A DNA stretch of 64,000 bases, from the NCBI GenBank assembly GCA_017380635.1, contig JAFODP010000010.1, forward strand, positions 1 to 64,000, in the 5' to 3' direction. Shown here piece after piece: positions 47,915 through 56,028 of this stretch. The notes under the pieces are model-generated. The model saw nothing but the letters and a program-made list of their open reading frames with translations. It searched no databases and was not told the origin of the DNA. The position numbers and the translations under genes were made by a program. This DNA comes from Bacteroidales bacterium (GTDB taxonomy: Bacteria > Bacteroidota > Bacteroidia > Bacteroidales > UBA1402). Position 1 is the first letter of the stretch; each line of letters opens with the position of its first letter.

Positions 47915-50449
47915 TTATTGTAAGATAGCCTTGCAAGGCAAATAGCCATCAATACCATGAATAATACCATGACGCGCATAGAAGTTCGAATTCTTGGCAC
48001 CCAAAATTACCTGAACCGCCGTGCTGTCGCCACCCACTTCGGAAGTTTCGGGAGAAGTGGCAAATACCAAGTTACCATCGGCACTCTTGCTGATATCGAT
48101 GCGAACGGGCAACTGAGCAGGGTTTTCAGGATTGGGATTATAGAAGGTTTCCTGCGACAAACTATGCAGATAAGTTGAAGTCTGATAGTTGTAAATCACG
48201 TTGTGAGGATTCAAGTCGTTAGGAATCACACGACCTTGCAGAATATGCCAAAGCAAGAAGTTCTTGGCCTTGGCCACATCTTCATCGTAAGTGGGAGAAG
48301 AGGTATTGGTAACAGCTTCGTAAGCAGGAAGATAACCATCTTCTACAGCTTGCTTCATAGCATCATTGTTAGGAATGAGCACCGTTACCGTAGCCGTGTT
48401 GTCGATTTCCCAAGGATTGATATAGGCCTTAGCATCACTGTCGTAGGGGAACAAAACAGCTTCAGCATATTTCTTGTATTCGCTGAAAACAGATTTGTTG
48501 GCATCGCAAGCATTCATCACGTAAGTACCCAAACGACCTTCGTTGTACGATTTGGAAGGAACACAATAGTCGATAAGACGGGCATCCATGTCATACACTT
48601 TACCATTCATGAATTCCATGTCTTTCAAGAGAGTAGCTACGTCAAATTGTGTACCGGTGGTGGTAGCATCGAAGCCACCCATAGATTGAATCTGCAATTT
48701 ACCTTGTTTAGCAGCACCGGCAGGCACCTTTACGCGAACCACGTCGCCATAATAGTTTTGCCAGATGTCCCAGCCATATTCCTTGAAACAACGAGAATAG
48801 CCCTCGGCGCCTTCCACTTTCGACTGACCTTTGGTGAGCATGTCCGACATGGTAGAATTCACATCCGCGCTATTGATACGAACGAAGATACCACTCAGAA
48901 TCAATCGTTTCAGACGATCTTCGGGCGTGATATCACCAACAGCGGCATTGGCATTGCTCCAAGTATAGTTACCGGTTTCGTCCGAATATACAAAGGTGTA
49001 ACCATCATTGGTGAAAGCACGGTCTTTGGGAACGAATACCAAATAATATTCTGAGTTGTAACCATTCAAGGCACAACGCATCAATTCTTCTTTCAAGGTA
49101 AATTCATAAAAATCGTCCAACACCGAGCGAGCGATGGTGTAAGAACTATCCATCAACAACTGGGTATAAACGGTTTCAAAATATTTACTCTTGATATATT
49201 TATCGGTACCATACAACAAACCATTGCTGGCCACTTGGATATGCGAGAAGTTTTCATCTTCGAAACTCTTACCAAACACACCGGCGCCGTTGAAGAATTC
49301 ACCCGAATACGACATGGCATTTTTATACTTCGAAGGCCAGATCTGCGTGGGAGTCATGTGCGCCTGCATGAAATATTCCATGATTTCGTTAGGCACTTTG
49401 TCGAGAGAAGTCCAGGAGTTCTTTTTATTATCGGTATAAGGCTTGATGCGTTCGGCATAGAAAGCATCCATCGCATCGTTGGTGGGAGCAAAAATGGTGT
49501 AACCGTCGGTTTCGGCTTCTTTTTCAGAATTGCTCACGCGTTCAGCATTCAACATCACCGGGAATTCGTAGAACTTAATCAAGACTTCGCGGAGATTTCT
49601 ATCCGGATAAATATCACGGAAATATTGGGTTACATCATCTTGAAGCGTATAATACTTGTAGAGATATTCGCCGGCCACGTCCTTTCTGTCGAAGAAGGCC
49701 ATCATCTTGCTGTAACGAGCATCCGATTCGAGTACATTTTCCAAGTTGGGAAGAGGCTTGTTCACTTTATCTACCGCATGAATGATACCGTTTTCGGCCA
49801 TCATATTCTTAGTAACGATGTGAGCACCCTGAATATTTGATCCGTTATAGTCAATGCCGGGATAGAAATATTCGTAGTCGGTAGGAAGCAATCCACGCTT
49901 GGTAAAAATACGGTCGAGATAGGTAGGAACATACTTGTAATTGTTATCGCCCACCGAATAAGAGCCATTAGCCGTTGCATCCACTACCCAAGCCAAAGTA
50001 CTGTCGGGCAACATTTCCTGATAGATGGTGTTGTAGAAAGCGGTCTTCTTCTTGATACTGCTCAGCGTGTCCCAACCATTGGTAAGCACGTCGGTGAGTT
50101 CGTCAAATTCAAAGACATTGTACACCAAGGAGTAAGCCACGATGGTATCGGCTTCGGCAGCCGAAATTTCATCGATAGAAGCATAGCCTTGTTCTTTCAG
50201 ATAATCGTTCATGGCAGAATCTGTAGGAGCGAACACCGTGTAGAAACTAGCTTCCTTCAGAATGCGTTCGTACATCGTACTATCTACCAACTGCAGATAA
50301 GAGTTAAAACGGCCGTCATTTTTCAAGACTTCATAAATTGGCGGCTCCAACCATTCAGGACGAGAATAATACTGATCCCAGTAATCGTCCTTACATTGCG
50401 CGAATAGCAGTATGGCCATCCACACCCATAATAACTTAAAGCGTTTCAT
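47915..50449 (-). CDS. Large multi-FAS1 lipoprotein, 844 residues
   Basis: Lipoprotein signal MKRFKLLWVWMAILLFAQC. About four FAS1-like modules can be traced: 40-215 (YTVFAPTDSAMNDYL, IIHAVDKVN), 220-395 (YTIFAPTNDAMDAF, GLLYGTDKYI), about 400-600 (divergent, LVFVPKDRAF) and about 640-840 (VTVLIPNNDAM, GIIHGIDGYLPC). FAS1 modules mediate adhesion or glycan contact in many proteins. It lies 13 bases ahead of the first SusC gene, which places it in the SusCD transcript. It has no jelly-roll end, unlike the two other FAS1 proteins. Confidence 0.87.
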   Translation of the reverse strand: MKRFKLLWVWMAILLFAQCKDDYWDQYYSRPEWLEPPIYEVLKNDGRFNSYLQLVDSTMYERILKEASFYTVFAPTDSAMNDYLKEQGYASIDEISAAEADTIVAYSLVYNVFEFDELTDVLTNGWDTLSSIKKKTAFYNTIYQEMLPDSTLAWVVDATANGSYSVGDNNYKYVPTYLDRIFTKRGLLPTDYEYFYPGIDYNGSNIQGAHIVTKNMMAENGIIHAVDKVNKPLPNLENVLESDARYSKMMAFFDRKDVAGEYLYKYYTLQDDVTQYFRDIYPDRNLREVLIKFYEFPVMLNAERVSNSEKEAETDGYTIFAPTNDAMDAFYAERIKPYTDNKKNSWTSLDKVPNEIMEYFMQAHMTPTQIWPSKYKNAMSYSGEFFNGAGVFGKSFEDENFSHIQVASNGLLYGTDKYIKSKYFETVYTQLLMDSSYTIARSVLDDFYEFTLKEELMRCALNGYNSEYYLVFVPKDRAFTNDGYTFVYSDETGNYTWSNANAAVGDITPEDRLKRLILSGIFVRINSADVNSTMSDMLTKGQSKVEGAEGYSRCFKEYGWDIWQNYYGDVVRVKVPAGAAKQGKLQIQSMGGFDATTTGTQFDVATLLKDMEFMNGKVYDMDARLIDYCVPSKSYNEGRLGTYVMNACDANKSVFSEYKKYAEAVLFPYDSDAKAYINPWEIDNTATVTVLIPNNDAMKQAVEDGYLPAYEAVTNTSSPTYDEDVAKAKNFLLWHILQGRVIPNDLNPHNVIYNYQTSTYLHSLSQETFYNPNPENPAQLPVRIDISKSADGNLVFATSPETSEVGGDSTAVQVILGAKNSNFYARHGIIHGIDGYLPCKAILQ

Positions 50450-50564
50450 GCTGTCGTTGATAATTATTTTTCTTTATTCAATTTCTTCGTTTTTTTTAGC
50501 TCGATTTCCGGCAAGCTTCCCATTCGTTAGGAAATTTGCTTTGGATTTCGTTGGGGCTTTGAGG

Positions 50565-50670
50565 AGTTTTGAGAGATTTTTGTTACGGATGCTGCTTCGG
50601 GCTCGAGGAGTTTAGTGGTACTAAATGACGAGAGCCCGGAGCGGAATCCGAAGCAAAAATCGCCAAAACT
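50565..50670. repeat. 106-base nested palindrome
   Basis: Outer arms AGTTTTGAGAGATTTTTG (50565-50582) and CAAAAATCGCCAAAACT (50654-50670), middle arms GCTTCGG (50594-50600) and CCGAAGC (50648-50654), inner arms CGGGCTC (50598-50604) and GAGCCCG (50632-50638), and the centre TTTAGT-GGT-ACTAAA (50611-50625). The right end overlaps the TAG stop of the glycosidase-like gene. It may act as a terminator or attenuator before the FAS1-SusCD genes, or be a small palindromic repeat element. Confidence 0.7.
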
Positions 50671-52873
50671 AAGGCATTACGGAGAGACCTTCCCACTGAA
50701 CAGCCCAATTTCCATCTTGGGGGAAACCAGGCGCATAACCGCCATTGCGTTTGCCGTTATTGATACCGGGACGACCTTCGGTGCCATCCCAACCGGCGCA
50801 CATCATAGAAACAGCGGTAAGCAAACCACCGTTACCGGGCAAGTAAAGACGCAAACGACCATCCTGATAGTTATGACCATTCACCAGATAAGTGTTGGTA
50901 CGACGGTCCATCAAAAGGGCACCAACGGCTTTTTCGGGAAGACCAAGACGAGCAGCACACATAGCGGTCATCGGATAATCCCAACCCCAAGTTTTGCCCC
51001 AGTTCCAGTTGTCCCAGATCCAGTTGAAAGTATTGGTCATGATATCTTTACGCAACAAACGCGATTCGGGCATCACACCAAGTGCACCCAAAACGGCCAT
51101 GTGGTCGGAAGTATAACGAATGTCGAGATAAGTATCGGTGGCGGTTTCAGCAGCCAAATAGAGCTTATCTTCGTTGTAAGCCAAAGGAGAAAGTTTATCG
51201 AGAACGATTTCCCATTCCATGTTTTTAGGCATTCCCAAACGCTGACGCCAAGCCTGGGCCACGTTCAAGGCATAATGCCAATAAGAAAGTTCGAAAGGAG
51301 GATTGATGGTTTCAGCTGCACGCAAGGTTTCCTGAGCAGGAATAGCACCTTTCAGCACGTAACGATCGCCCATACCATCATAGTCGGCAAAATCAGCCAT
51401 AAATTCAGCGGTTTCGAACACCAATTCAGCATAAGGTTTCCACAAAGCCGTATCGGTGGGATGATTGCGATAAACCAACTCGGCCATGTACAGAATGTGA
51501 GGCTGTTGCCAAATAAGGAAAGAACCTACTTTAGAAGGCGCTTCGGTAGCAGAAGGATCGGTCATCTTCATCCAACGAACACCCTTGAAACCCTGACGCT
51601 GAGCAATTTCGCGCGCTTTATCTTCGGCCTGGAAATACCAGTTCAAACTGGGGATCAAAAGTTCGTCGCGGTTCCAGAGTGCGAAGTGAACACCATGCCA
51701 CCAGTGCATTTCCAAGTGATATTTACCGAACCAACTATTGTAGGTAAGTCCCGTTTCCTGAGGAGGATAGATACCGGCACACTGGATAGCAGTGATATAT
51801 TGCGACAACACCACACGACGTTCCAATTCGAAAGCGCGAGGGTCTTTACACAAAGAAAAATCAATGGCACCACCCTCTTTCCAGAACGATTGCCAATGAT
51901 TTGCCGCCAAAGATTCTACGATAGCCGTCTTCAGATTTTCCTGAGCAGGTACAGCTTCGAGAAATTCAGTTGTAAAGTTGATAACAGGTTCAGCAGAAGT
52001 TAAATAGAAAGTATGAGCCTGTTTTGCTTTTTGGAATTCTGCCTTGCCTTCCCAAGCAATTTTCACGTAATACTTGGTAGCATCCAGCACGCGTTCCAAT
52101 ACCACCGACTGCGCGTCTTGCGACAGAATACGGGTTTGATGTTTTTCGGGAGCCTTCCAGTTGGTAGCATCATCGCTATGTTTACCCGAAGGATAAGGGA
52201 ATCTCCAAGAAATTTTCAGTTGATGGTCGGCCAAGAGAGAAGAAGCCACGCGAGCTGCCACCAAATCTCTTTCAGGATGACAGAAAGTGCTTACTTCCAC
52301 TTGCTTACCGGCTGCTTCGAAACGGCTATCGATACGTCCATTCCACATATCCAACTTTTGATCGATGGCCTGAATATCGTTCGAAGTCAAAACATTGCCT
52401 TTTGCATCCGTCATGGCCAAGCCCACATAACCCAAGTGCATGCGGTGCGGATTTTCGCGATAATAATTGGCTGCCGACTGCTGACGACCTTTTTCGTTGA
52501 ACTGCACGGCATAAGGCTCTTCCTTATCACGGAAATTGTAGTTTCTCAAAGTTTCTTCCGTGGTGTATTTCTGCACATTAGGAAAACTATGCCATCCCCA
52601 TTGCGACATGGTACCAAGAGGCACACCCAAAGCATAACGTTCGGGGAAGGATTGCAAACCGGTAGCATCCACCGTCATGGCGAAATTTCCGTTACCCACC
52701 GACAGCGACGACAACGAGTCTACTACACTCACCTTTACCGCGTGACGGCCCACCAAAGCTTCTCTGTCGATGGAAGCTGTTGCCTGAGAAGACTTCTGAC
52801 ACGAAACCAAAGTTCCCGCCAACAAAAGCGCAGACAACACTAAAGCACTGATTTTCTTGAACATACTATTCAT
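50669..52873 (-). CDS. Lipoprotein resembling six-hairpin glycosidases
   Basis: 734 residues, lipoprotein signal with LLAGTLVSC. The N-terminal ~300 residues are beta-sandwich-like (LSVGNGNFAMTVDATGLQSF); the rest is helical with HLEMHWWHGVHFALWNRDEL around residue 385, a pattern of (alpha/alpha)6-barrel glycoside hydrolases of the GH65/GH95 kind. I cannot place it in a numbered family or name the catalytic acid with certainty. Anchored outer-membrane or periplasmic enzyme, probably acting on side chains or oligomers of the pectin substrate. It has its own promoter (52934-52965). Confidence 0.65.
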   Translation of the reverse strand: MNSMFKKISALVLSALLLAGTLVSCQKSSQATASIDREALVGRHAVKVSVVDSLSSLSVGNGNFAMTVDATGLQSFPERYALGVPLGTMSQWGWHSFPNVQKYTTEETLRNYNFRDKEEPYAVQFNEKGRQQSAANYYRENPHRMHLGYVGLAMTDAKGNVLTSNDIQAIDQKLDMWNGRIDSRFEAAGKQVEVSTFCHPERDLVAARVASSLLADHQLKISWRFPYPSGKHSDDATNWKAPEKHQTRILSQDAQSVVLERVLDATKYYVKIAWEGKAEFQKAKQAHTFYLTSAEPVINFTTEFLEAVPAQENLKTAIVESLAANHWQSFWKEGGAIDFSLCKDPRAFELERRVVLSQYITAIQCAGIYPPQETGLTYNSWFGKYHLEMHWWHGVHFALWNRDELLIPSLNWYFQAEDKAREIAQRQGFKGVRWMKMTDPSATEAPSKVGSFLIWQQPHILYMAELVYRNHPTDTALWKPYAELVFETAEFMADFADYDGMGDRYVLKGAIPAQETLRAAETINPPFELSYWHYALNVAQAWRQRLGMPKNMEWEIVLDKLSPLAYNEDKLYLAAETATDTYLDIRYTSDHMAVLGALGVMPESRLLRKDIMTNTFNWIWDNWNWGKTWGWDYPMTAMCAARLGLPEKAVGALLMDRRTNTYLVNGHNYQDGRLRLYLPGNGGLLTAVSMMCAGWDGTEGRPGINNGKRNGGYAPGFPQDGNWAVQWEGLSVMP

Positions 52874-52933
52874 ATTATTAGCTATTTATCTCTATTCAAA
52901 TCTCGAAACGAGCCTATAAGGCATAAAAACGAA

Positions 52934-52965
52934 CAAAGATAGACACTCCTAGTATAAAAAGCAAA
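52934..52965 (-). promoter_or_regulatory. Promoter of the glycosidase-like gene
   Basis: TTTG (52962-52965), 20 bases, TATCTTTG (52934-52941) on the minus strand. It is the only strong promoter found between 48000 and 60000 and may drive the glycosidase gene and, if the palindrome at 50565-50670 is read through, the FAS1-SusCD genes. Confidence 0.85.
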
Positions 52966-53052
52966 AAAAGCCACATAAAAAGCTTAAAAAATCCATCTGC
53001 AAAAGCCCTAGCGAGCGCACTTAAGTCGATAAAACAGCTCATTGGCAAACAC

Positions 53053-53080
53053 AAAAAAGGGCGACCCTCGGGCCACCCTT
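53053..53080 (-). terminator. Terminator of the fusion esterase gene
   Basis: On the minus strand AAGGGTGGCC pairs with GGTCGCCCTT (two G-T wobbles) around CGAG, followed by a TTTTTTG tract. It lies six bases beyond the stop codon of the gene at 53087. Confidence 0.8.
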
Positions 53081-53086
53081 CATATC

Positions 53087-54490
53087 TTACTGATGCTTCA
53101 TGATAAATTCAACTATGGGCGTCGGATCGTCCAAGCTATGCGGATGATGATCGCAGCGTTTTTTGATGATTGCCTCAAAATCGACATCGGAAGCTTCGTA
53201 TTTCTTTTTCAGCAGCAAAGCATTTTCCTTGTAAGGCACAATCTTATCTTTTTTGCCTGCCACCAAAATCAAAGGAATATTCTTAGCAATAAGCGTATCT
53301 ACATAATTGATAGCCTGTTGGTTAAAGTTCGCAGCCGTTTCGTCGGTCAAATTCCAAGCATCGAGAAATTGTTGCCATTCGGTGGTGTATGCACCATCCT
53401 TACCCGGCCAAGAGAAAACATCGCAAACGGGCGCATCCACGTACACACAGGCCGTTTTGTGCGGATAATTAGCCGCCCAATTGATGGCATACATACCGCC
53501 ACGACTGAAACCTTCGATGGCCATTTTCTTGGCAAAAGAATGATATTTGGTCAAATATTTATAGAGCGCATCACCATCCTTAAGTGCTTGAGGCTTAGCA
53601 AAATCGTGCGTGCAATCCAAATATACTACATGATATCCCTTCGCCAACAAAGCCTCATCAACCTGAGCAAAAGCACCAAAGAAAGCCGGACGCCAAATCC
53701 AGGGATTTCCGGGCGCAGCCTGCTTGGGCACAACAATACGTGCTTCCCTTTCCTTGAAGGGGAATTTATACATATCATAACCCTTCCATTGTGTCTTCAC
53801 ACCAGGATAGGTCGAAGGCTTGAAATCGGCAGGCACATCATTGCCAGTCAGGTATTTATAGAAAATCTCAGCCAGTTGATAAGCACCCGCTTCGTTGGGA
53901 TGAATCATATCTGCAAAAAGTTCGGGCTTGCCGCTGAAAGGCGTATACAAATCAAGAATCTTAGCGCCGGTTTTGGCAGCCACCTGGTCGATGTAAGGAA
54001 TCACGCCGTTGAAAATAATGGAGTCGTTGATACCCCAATCCAAACGATAAGCGGGCACTGGATAACAAATAATCACTTGCGGATTGGATGGCAAAGCCTG
54101 AAAAGCTCGCACCAAAGTTTCCAAATCTTTTGGAAATTCATCCTGATACACCCAGTTGAAAGGCTTGGTATCGTTGGTTCCCAGCTTGATAGTCACGATA
54201 TCGGGACAAAAAGCCAGGGCTTCCTGAAATTTCGTTTCTTTCATCCAAGGACGGTCGCCGCTCATGAGCAAGGTTCGGCCGCTGTAACCGTAGTTGCGCA
54301 CTTCGTAAGCTTCGCCCAACATCTGACCCAACACCGCGGGATATGAGTCGCGTTGCATATTCTTGATAGCAGCTCCCTGCGTAATACTATTACCCACGCA
54401 AGCAATCTTTATCGTCTTGGCTTCCAAACTATTAAAACAACTCAGCAAGAAAAAGCCGAGCAAGAGAATCGTAGCTTTATTTTTCATCAT
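53087..54490 (-). CDS. Fusion esterase: SGNH hydrolase plus alpha/beta-hydrolase
   Basis: 467 residues from the first Met of MMKNKATILLLGFFLLSC; a longer frame exists but lacks a signal peptide at its start. Residues 25-215 are an SGNH esterase (CVGNSITQG with Ser35, NYGYSGR, GTND 104-107, DMIH with Asp194 and His197). Residues 225-467 are an alpha/beta-hydrolase (GFSRGG with Ser329, AGKKDK with Asp415, a histidine at 448-451). Two complete active sites in one secreted or lipid-anchored chain suggest removal of two kinds of ester, such as acetyl at different positions or acetyl and methyl. The gene ends in its own terminator. Confidence 0.85.
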   Translation of the reverse strand: MMKNKATILLLGFFLLSCFNSLEAKTIKIACVGNSITQGAAIKNMQRDSYPAVLGQMLGEAYEVRNYGYSGRTLLMSGDRPWMKETKFQEALAFCPDIVTIKLGTNDTKPFNWVYQDEFPKDLETLVRAFQALPSNPQVIICYPVPAYRLDWGINDSIIFNGVIPYIDQVAAKTGAKILDLYTPFSGKPELFADMIHPNEAGAYQLAEIFYKYLTGNDVPADFKPSTYPGVKTQWKGYDMYKFPFKEREARIVVPKQAAPGNPWIWRPAFFGAFAQVDEALLAKGYHVVYLDCTHDFAKPQALKDGDALYKYLTKYHSFAKKMAIEGFSRGGMYAINWAANYPHKTACVYVDAPVCDVFSWPGKDGAYTTEWQQFLDAWNLTDETAANFNQQAINYVDTLIAKNIPLILVAGKKDKIVPYKENALLLKKKYEASDVDFEAIIKKRCDHHPHSLDDPTPIVEFIMKHQ

Positions 54491-54597
54491 GTGTACATTT
54501 GAAATTACAAGATGCGAATATACAACAAAGTTTTTACTACATTTGCCATCGTTAATCATTTTTGGGAAAATTATATTTACATATCAAGTTTCAAATT
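54491..54597. promoter_or_regulatory. Divergent promoter region
   Basis: The 107-base gap between the minus-strand fusion esterase and the plus-strand DUF4861 gene must hold both promoters. A plus-strand TACATTTG at 54538-54545 fits the -7 consensus, but no TTTG lies 19-21 bases before it. No clear minus-strand element was found. Both could be activator-dependent. Confidence 0.4.
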
Positions 54598-55884
54598 ATG
54601 AAGAAAATCTCCCTTTTGGCACTCGCCGCACTGATGATGTCGGCCTGCTGCTGCAAAGACAAAACGGTAACGGTAAACGTCACCAACGAATCGGATTTGG
54701 TTCGCAAAAGTGAAAATGTTGAATTGTGCCTCGGCAAACTGCAAGCTGCTCTCAAAGCCGGCGAAGACGCACAATTCGTAGTGTACAACCCTGAAGGTCA
54801 AGAAATCCCCTCTCAAATCGTGAGCGATTGCAAAGACGCCAAGAAACTGCTTTTCCAAGTAGATCTCGACGCCAATGCCAGCGCTGTCTACAGCATCAAA
54901 GTGGGCACACCTCAAGCTTATCCCACACAAGCACAGACCACTTTCATGCCTCGTCGTAAAGACGATATTTCTTGGGAAAACGACCGTTCTATCTTCCGTA
55001 TGTATGGCCCCGCTTTGGCTACCGACAAGACCGAACCGCTGATTAGTGGTGGTTTGGATATCTGGGTAAAACGCACGCCCAAATTGGTGAGCCAACAATG
55101 GTATCAGGACGAATTCGACGGCAAATCTTCATATCATCACGACAATGGCGAAGGCCTCGATTTCTATAGCGTTGGCAAGACTTTGGGTGCCGGTGGTGTA
55201 GCTCCTTTCATCGATGGAAAATTGTATTTGGTAGGTAATAACTTCCACACTTACACCATTTTGGAAAACGGTCCTATCCGCACCAAGTTCCGTTTGGATT
55301 ATGCTGCTTACGACGTAGCCGGCAATCCCATCAGCGAATCGCGCATCATCACCTTGGACGCAGGATCTCACTTGAACAAAGTAGTGGTTTTGTACGATAA
55401 CAAAGAAGACATGTGCATAGCTGCCGGTTTCCCCTTCCGTGGTTTTGCCGAAAAAGCCAAGACCAAAGTCGACAAACGCGGCATCGCCGATTGTCAGGAC
55501 ATCGTTTTCAACAAGGAAGCCGGCTGGATTGCTTACGGCGAACCTAATCATCCCGAAAACGGCATCATCTTCTTGGGTAGCATCATGCCTTGTGGCGCTT
55601 GCGATATGCTCATTGCCGAAAACCACGTACTGAACTGCGGTAAAGCCATTGCCGGCAAGCCTTTCGTTTATTATTCTGGTGGTGCATGGAGCAAAGGTGG
55701 ATTCGAAAATATCCAAGCTTGGAGCCAATACATGGCCGACTACGCAGCCAAGCTGAAACAGCCCATCAAGGTTTGCACTTCATACTGCGACCAACAAGAA
55801 GCTGCTTGCGAAAAAGAAAGCACTTGCGAAAAAGCCCCCAAAGCTGCTTGCGAAAGCCCTTGTGCTAAAACTTGCAACAAATAA
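54598..55884 (+). CDS. DUF4861 family lipoprotein with a cysteine-rich tail
   Basis: 428 residues from the Met of MKKISLLALAALMMSAC; an ATG 12 codons upstream would displace the signal peptide. The signal ends in SACCC. The body (about 35-385) matches DUF4861, a family repeatedly seen beside pectin and uronate genes, with ENDRSIFRMYGPAL and GEGLDFYSVGKTLGAGG. The last ~40 residues hold seven cysteines in a Glu/Lys/Ala-rich stretch (AACEKESTCEKAPKAAC and beyond), not seen in typical members. It is the only plus-strand gene in the window and ends in a strong terminator. Biochemical role unknown. Confidence 0.8.
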   Translation: MKKISLLALAALMMSACCCKDKTVTVNVTNESDLVRKSENVELCLGKLQAALKAGEDAQFVVYNPEGQEIPSQIVSDCKDAKKLLFQVDLDANASAVYSIKVGTPQAYPTQAQTTFMPRRKDDISWENDRSIFRMYGPALATDKTEPLISGGLDIWVKRTPKLVSQQWYQDEFDGKSSYHHDNGEGLDFYSVGKTLGAGGVAPFIDGKLYLVGNNFHTYTILENGPIRTKFRLDYAAYDVAGNPISESRIITLDAGSHLNKVVVLYDNKEDMCIAAGFPFRGFAEKAKTKVDKRGIADCQDIVFNKEAGWIAYGEPNHPENGIIFLGSIMPCGACDMLIAENHVLNCGKAIAGKPFVYYSGGAWSKGGFENIQAWSQYMADYAAKLKQPIKVCTSYCDQQEAACEKESTCEKAPKAACESPCAKTCNK

Positions 55885-55910
55885 TCGACGCTTAGATTGA
55901 AGCTCACAAC

Positions 55911-55957
55911 AAAAGGGTGATTGAAGCCATCTGGCCCATCAATCACCCTTATTTTTT
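55911..55957 (+). terminator. Terminator of the DUF4861 gene
   Basis: AAGGGTGATTGA (55913-55924) pairs exactly with TCAATCACCCTT (55939-55950), followed by ATTTTTT on the plus strand. It may also serve the opposing lyase gene as AAAA precedes it on that side. Confidence 0.9.
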
Positions 55958-55975
55958 AGCCTAAACCGTCACGCA

Positions 55976-56025
55976 CTCGCGGAAATTCTTCGTGGAAACC
56001 CTCGTGAAAACTTCTCGCGGAAACG
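55976..56025. repeat. Short degenerate tandem motif
   Basis: Between the two convergent genes a motif close to CTCG(C/T)GGAAA recurs four times (TCGCGGAAA, TCGTGGAAA, TCGTGAAAA, TCGCGGAAA) at spacings of 12-16 bases. Meaning unknown; it might be a decayed repeat or chance. Confidence 0.35.
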
Positions 56026-56028
56026 GCC

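Noticed and set aside
47902-48000. Longer N-terminus for the first SusC
   Set aside because: The extension overlaps the upstream FAS1 gene and would bury the signal peptide; a strong AAAGGAGG site lies just before the inner ATG pair.
50615-52003. Plus-strand 462-codon open frame opposite the glycosidase-like gene
   Set aside because: No domain is recognised and the composition is antisense-like; the minus-strand gene has a lipoprotein signal and a strong promoter.
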